A stretch of 64,000 bases of DNA from contig JAEUIU010000003.1 in the NCBI GenBank assembly GCA_016795065.1, forward strand, positions 1-64,000. Reading direction: 5' to 3'. The notes under the pieces were generated by a model, which saw only the letters and a list, made by a program, of their open reading frames with translations, made no database searches and was not told the DNA's origin. Position numbers and translations under genes: made by a program. The stretch is from Phycisphaerae bacterium (lineage in GTDB: Bacteria; Planctomycetota; Phycisphaerae; Phycisphaerales; SM1A02). Shown piece after piece: positions 58,597-64,000 of this stretch; positions within the stretch are counted from its first letter, which is position 1; each line of letters starts with the position of its first letter.

Positions 58597-59289
58597 TCAG
58601 GTCCCGTCAGGCTTCGATGTGCCCGACGGGGCAGGTGCGTTCGCAGGGTCTGCTGGTGCCGACGCGGGCACCGACCACTGCGGGAGGACAGTGCCTTGAG
58701 CCTCCTTCGCCTCCGCGGGATTCGTTCCGCGGAGACTTGCGGCGTAACTCGCAAGGAGTACGAGTTGCGGCTCGCTAAAGCGCTTCCCCCAGTCGGGCAT
58801 GCCCTTACCGGACACGCCGTCGCGGATGACCTTGAAGAAGTCCTCCGGTTGCTTGACGTTGATGTACGAATCGTCCGCGAGGTTCGGACCGGTTCGTCCA
58901 CCGCCTTCGGGACCATGGCAGGTGGCGCAATTGGACCGGAACATGACCGACGCTCCGGTCTTCAGTTTCGGGTCGTTCTGCACCAGCGAGAGGATCGTCT
59001 TCGCATCAGGCTTCAGGTCTCCGAGGGCTGCAGCCTGGGCTTCGACGAACTCGCCCACTTCCGCTTCGAGGTTGTCATTGAGCGTCGGGCCGACACCTAC
59101 GTGGTAATAGATGTAGTAGGGCACCGAGAAGATGAAGCTTCCCCAGAAGAGGGCGCTCCACCAAAACGGCATCGGGTTGTCGTACTCCCGAATGCCGTCG
59201 TAATTGTGGTCAAGGATCTTCGCCTCGCCGGCGGGCCCTGACGAGGAGGCATGTGACGTAGCGGACGTGACGGACGACGTGTTAGCCAT
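58597..59289 (-). CDS. ccoP: cbb3 oxidase subunit CcoP, single c-heme
   Basis: 230 residues from the ATG at 59289 (AAGGAGC upstream). The first part has the CcoP helix (AKILDHNYDGIREYDNPMPF, WWSALFWGSFIFSVPYYIYY). The second is one cytochrome c domain with CATCH and the Met ligand in GKGMPDWGKRF. Most CcoP proteins carry two hemes; here one cytochrome domain is missing and the tail is a short Pro/Ala-rich stretch. It accepts electrons from soluble cytochrome c and passes them to CcoO. The start overlaps ccoQ by 8 nt. Confidence 0.92.
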   Translation of the reverse strand: MANTSSVTSATSHASSSGPAGEAKILDHNYDGIREYDNPMPFWWSALFWGSFIFSVPYYIYYHVGVGPTLNDNLEAEVGEFVEAQAAALGDLKPDAKTILSLVQNDPKLKTGASVMFRSNCATCHGPEGGGRTGPNLADDSYINVKQPEDFFKVIRDGVSGKGMPDWGKRFSEPQLVLLASYAASLRGTNPAEAKEAQGTVLPQWSVPASAPADPANAPAPSGTSKPDGT

Positions 59290-59538
59290 TCGAATGCTCC
59301 TTGGCGGTGCCGGCTCCGACCGAGATCCCCAGGCGGGGGTTCCTGTCCGAGGCGCGAGGGGCGATTGGATCGACCGGTTCATCCTCCAGTGGGATGCGGG
59401 CGTCGCGGGTGAAGCGACCATGACGGTTGCCGAACGCAACCCAGAGGAGGATGCCGAGGAAGAGGCAGAGGAAGAAGAGAAGCGAAACGACTGCGGGAAT
59501 GCTTGTTGCGGCGAGATGGGTGACGAACTGCAGCGACA

Positions 59539-59542
<4 letters not shown>
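59282..59542 (-). CDS. ccoQ: CcoQ/FixQ-like small subunit
   Basis: 86 residues. One helix (about 14-37; SIPAVVSLLFFLCLFLGILL) followed by WVAFGNRHGRFTRDARIPLE, the usual CcoQ pattern of a helix and a short Arg/Asp-rich tail. The rest (50-86) is polar. CcoQ stabilises the cbb3 complex. It overlaps the ccoNO stop by 4 nt and ccoP by 8 nt. Confidence 0.8.
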
Positions 59543-61911
<2,369 letters not shown>

Positions 61912-61973
61912 GATTCCTTCTCGGGGCTGGGCTTAGCCAATGAAATTGCTTGCGAGGTTGATCGGGCCGAGGC

Positions 61974-61995
61974 GCGGACCCTTAGGAGGGTCCGC
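61974..61995 (-). other. leader hairpin upstream of ccoNO
   Basis: Perfect 9-bp stem (61974-61982, 61987-61995) with a 4-nt loop, 63-84 nt before the ccoNO ATG. In the RNA it reads GCGGACCCT-CCTA-AGGGTCCGC. No U-run follows, so it is not a terminator. It may be a structural or protein-binding element in the 5' leader. The remaining DNA between 61912 and 62569 contains the operator/promoter (separate entry) and no gene. Confidence 0.5.
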
Positions 61996-62244
61996 CGGCG
62001 GAGGGTGTTCTCGTGCCCTGTCGCCGGAACGCCTTACCGGTGCCCAGGGCCGGAAGGCGAGGCATCTGATCTGTGCAGTCGGTTCCCGGCGAACGGGCGG
62101 GGTGGTGTTTGGACGAATCGGCCAAACGTGCCACGGACCAGCGAGACTCGCTTCTATCGGTCGTTCGATAGTCGGAGGTCTCGGATCGAGCCGCGGACTC
62201 CTCATCGGAAAATCCGCTCCTGCCCGTTGCAGGAATTGACGATC

Positions 62245-62274
62245 TGTATATCCTAGATTCTGAGGAACGTCTAG
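62245..62274 (-). promoter_or_regulatory. predicted cco promoter with Rrf2-type operator
   Basis: On the minus strand TAGACG (62273-62268) and TATACA (62250-62245) are 17 nt apart, giving a sigma70-like promoter for the cco operon with a leader of about 330 nt. An inverted repeat CTAGA/TCTAG (62253-62257, 62270-62274) occupies the spacer and the -35 element, where a repressor would block polymerase. The divergent Rrf2 gene 300 nt away is the obvious candidate. Prediction only. Confidence 0.4.
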
Positions 62275-62569
62275 ACCCTCACCCCCGATTCCTCCGGAAA
62301 TTGGGGTCACCCCCCCGCTCACCGACCTTCGGCGCTCGAGCGATCGCAGCGATCGCATCAAATGCTGACCTGTTGGTAGGGTAACCGAGAGAAACTCCGT
62401 GATCCGTGACCGGGAACGCGAACGGGATCGGACAAACCACCCAAGCGGCGACTCTCTCGAGGCGCCGACTGGCGACCGGAGACCTCTCACCTCGGAATCA
62501 CCGATCGCCTCGAAGGCCAATTCGACGATCGAATCGAGCCGCATAGCGGCTGGAAATGGACCGCACGAC

Positions 62570-63067
62570 ATGTACGGCAAACAAACGGAACGTGCCATCG
62601 CAGCGTTAAGCCGACTCGCCGAGTCGTGGGATGGCGGCAAGACCCGCCTCTCAGCAAATGACATCGCCGATCAACGCGGGTTGCCTCGGGCGATGGTGGC
62701 GAAGCTCCTCACGGTGCTTTCGCAGGCTGGCCTGGTTCACGGCTCGCCAGGTCCAGGCGGCGGATATGCGTTGGCGAAGAACCCCGATGAGATCGCCTTA
62801 GAGGATGTCTACGTCCTCTTCGAGCGAGATGACACCAGCCCGCTCTGCCCCTTTGGCGGCGGCGTCTGTGGTGTGGGCGAACCCTGCGCGATTCACGAGC
62901 GGCTCGTCGGCATGCAGTCGGCAGTCAAGACAATGCTGCGCGATACGACCTTCGAGATTTTCCGCGAAGCCGCTCAGGACAAGGGACTTCGTCCGACGCC
63001 TCGCGACACCGTTCTCGCTGAAGCCGAACGCCCGAGCTACCGTGCGCCGAAGCATCGCGGTGTGTAA
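62570..63067 (+). CDS. Rrf2 family Fe-S cluster regulator
   Basis: 165 residues from the ATG at 62570 (MYGKQTERAIAALSRLAESW); the longer frame upstream is not Rrf2-like. The winged helix is LSANDIADQRGLPRAMVAKL and LTVLSQAGLVHGSPGPGGGY, followed by ALAKNPDEIALEDVYVLFE. A cysteine cluster C-x6-C-x5-C (CPFGGGVCGVGEPC) precedes the dimer helix, as in IscR/NsrR, so it probably carries an Fe-S cluster responsive to oxygen, NO or iron. Divergent from the cbb3 operon, which it most likely controls. Confidence 0.9.
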   Translation: MYGKQTERAIAALSRLAESWDGGKTRLSANDIADQRGLPRAMVAKLLTVLSQAGLVHGSPGPGGGYALAKNPDEIALEDVYVLFERDDTSPLCPFGGGVCGVGEPCAIHERLVGMQSAVKTMLRDTTFEIFREAAQDKGLRPTPRDTVLAEAERPSYRAPKHRGV

Positions 63068-63125
63068 CGACCTCTCGTCGACACCCGCCTCGTCTCGCCA
63101 AGATTGTTCGTGTTCCGACTCGCTT

Positions 63126-63157
63126 AGCAGCCCGTGGCGAAAGTCACTCGGGCTGTT
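63126..63157. terminator. possible bidirectional stem-loop between Rrf2 and META genes
   Basis: AGCAGCCCG (63126-63134) pairs with CGGGCTGTT (63149-63157) with one G-U pair. It lies 59 nt after the Rrf2 stop and touches the stop codon of the convergent META gene. No T-run is evident, so the terminator call is weak. Confidence 0.3.
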
Positions 63158-63641
63158 AGCGGGCGATGACGATTCGTTCGTCTCCTGTATCGATTGCCGC
63201 CTCTCGCCCGTCAAAGGCGATCGTTCTCGCGCGACCGAGCGCGTCGAGGAGCGCGTCCTCGAATCGCATGGCATCTTCGGGACCTGCCATCCGGGTGGCC
63301 GCTAGGCTGCCGATCAGAAGCACGCCAACGTCACCTTCGCCAAGCGAGTGTGAATAGGGTCCGCCAAAGCGATTGACGCCGGCGTAGCCATTCACCCGGG
63401 CTTGGCCATCGACCGGGGCGGCGAACTCCAATTCGACCGGGCGACCCGACGTGGGGGGCACCAAGCGTCCCCCTCCCGCCGTTTCGATCGCCACCACCCT
63501 CCACACGCCGAAGATGCTCGGTCGCCGCACCGTCGCCGCCGGCGGTGAAGTCGGATTCTCATAGGCCCTGGGCGAGGCCGAGCACGACAACAAGCAACCG
63601 GCAAGAAGGAGCGTAGGGAAAAGGAGCGTGAGCGATCGCAT
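63156..63641 (-). CDS. META-domain lipoprotein (HslJ-like)
   Basis: 161 residues. The signal ends with a lipobox (LLLAGCLLSC; Cys16 or Cys20). The META domain (about 40-158) has the family order FGVWRVVAIE, VNGYAGVNRFGGPYSHSLGE, then LIGSLAATRMAGPEDAMRFE and DALLDALGRARTI. META/HslJ proteins are small envelope lipoproteins tied to stress and drug tolerance; their exact activity is unknown. It faces the Rrf2 gene and is divergent from the MFS transporter gene. Confidence 0.82.
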   Translation of the reverse strand: MRSLTLLFPTLLLAGCLLSCSASPRAYENPTSPPAATVRRPSIFGVWRVVAIETAGGGRLVPPTSGRPVELEFAAPVDGQARVNGYAGVNRFGGPYSHSLGEGDVGVLLIGSLAATRMAGPEDAMRFEDALLDALGRARTIAFDGREAAIDTGDERIVIAR

Positions 63642-63711
63642 TGGCGGATTCTAGTGGGGCAACTCGGCCGCACACCGATCCCGGAGCAGCCTTCGGTAGG
63701 ATCCTCGTTCC

Positions 63712-64000
63712 ATGCCCCCAGGGTCGACCACCTCACCGCCTCTCATCACCCACGATGAGCAGACTCATCCGCGACGGTGGCTGGTGCTGTTTGCGATGAC
63801 GGGCTCCCTGGCCATGATCCTCCTCGACGTCACCGTCGTTGGAGTGGCCCTGACCACGATCGGCGAAGACTTGGGCCTGAGTCACGCCGAGAAGCAATGG
63901 GTGATGAACGGCTACACCTTGGCGATGGCCTCGCTCATCGCCCTGTGCGGTCGTCTGGCCGACAGCTTCGGCCGCGTCCGCTCCTTCGTACTGGGCATGC
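63712..64000 (+). CDS. MFS transporter (DHA2/EmrB-QacA type), N-terminal part
   Basis: Partial: the reading frame from the ATG at 63712 continues past the window edge. The 96 visible residues give helix 1 (WLVLFAMTGSLAMILLDVTV) with the DHA2 motif LDVTVVGVALTTIGEDL, then WVMNGYTLAMASLIALCGRL and the loop motif A GRLADSFGRVRSF. This is a 14-helix proton antiporter for drugs or lipophilic compounds by family. GGAGCAG lies about 25 nt upstream, too far for a standard ribosome-binding site. Confidence 0.85.
   Translation, partial: MPPGSTTSPPLITHDEQTHPRRWLVLFAMTGSLAMILLDVTVVGVALTTIGEDLGLSHAEKQWVMNGYTLAMASLIALCGRLADSFGRVRSFVLGM

Overview
The window looks like a chromosomal segment of a planctomycete, most likely of the Phycisphaerae type. 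This is inferred from gene content, not from a marker gene. The DNA is GC-rich. Six secreted proteins, plus one orphan remnant, end in the dockerin-like double repeat with the core LLGAWG that is characteristic of that group. Other typical planctomycete traits are an ECF sigma factor coupled to a Ser/Thr kinase, a secreted sulfatase, Tat-exported oxidoreductases and a long HUH transposase of the RAYT type with its repeats. No rRNA, tRNA or CRISPR array was seen.

Layout. 1-6.0 kb is a repeat-rich, decaying region. It holds scattered GGGACAGGCAC repeats, a DUF2924 pseudogene with two stops, an SRPBCC gene whose 5' end is replaced by a repeat, a large C-type-lectin/dockerin protein and the RAYT gene. 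6.0-12.6 kb carries an aldo/keto reductase, two membrane proteins, an S10 serine carboxypeptidase and a beta-propeller/thioredoxin/dockerin fusion. 12.7-16.2 kb is a non-homologous end-joining operon: Ku, a LigD lacking the catalytic half of its ligase domain, and a translationally coupled FAD oxidoreductase. 16.2-18.7 kb has two dockerin proteins and a dockerin fragment. 18.8-25.3 kb has an ABC exporter pair, a TerB-like protein, a gene-free stretch ending in a strong terminator, a sigma/anti-sigma pair and a sulfatase. 25.4-25.66 kb is an eight-copy array of the same repeat. 25.7-32.7 kb encodes transporters (DASS, Na/Pi), a sugar dehydrogenase, a TIM-barrel isomerase and a Bax1-I protein. 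33.0-38.9 kb has the sigma/kinase pair, isocitrate dehydrogenase and a cytochrome b561.

40.3-51.3 kb is the most unusual block: BlaI-type repressor, M56 (BlaR1-type) protease, a 1001-residue TPR protein, ExbB, ExbD, and a 1097-residue protein that places a TonB-like SxxxH membrane helix between an extracytoplasmic PD40 propeller and a proline-rich linker with a squalene-cyclase-like toroid. I read this as a protease-regulated, proton-motive-force-driven envelope machine with an unfamiliar effector.

51.3-63.1 kb has galK and then, transcribed leftward, a cbb3 oxidase operon: fused ccoNO, ccoQ, single-heme ccoP, ccoG, fixH, a SafE-like protein, ccoI and ccoS. Almost every junction overlaps by 4-8 nt. 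A divergent Rrf2 regulator with a cysteine cluster sits upstream and probably controls it. The window ends with a META-domain lipoprotein and the start of an MFS transporter.
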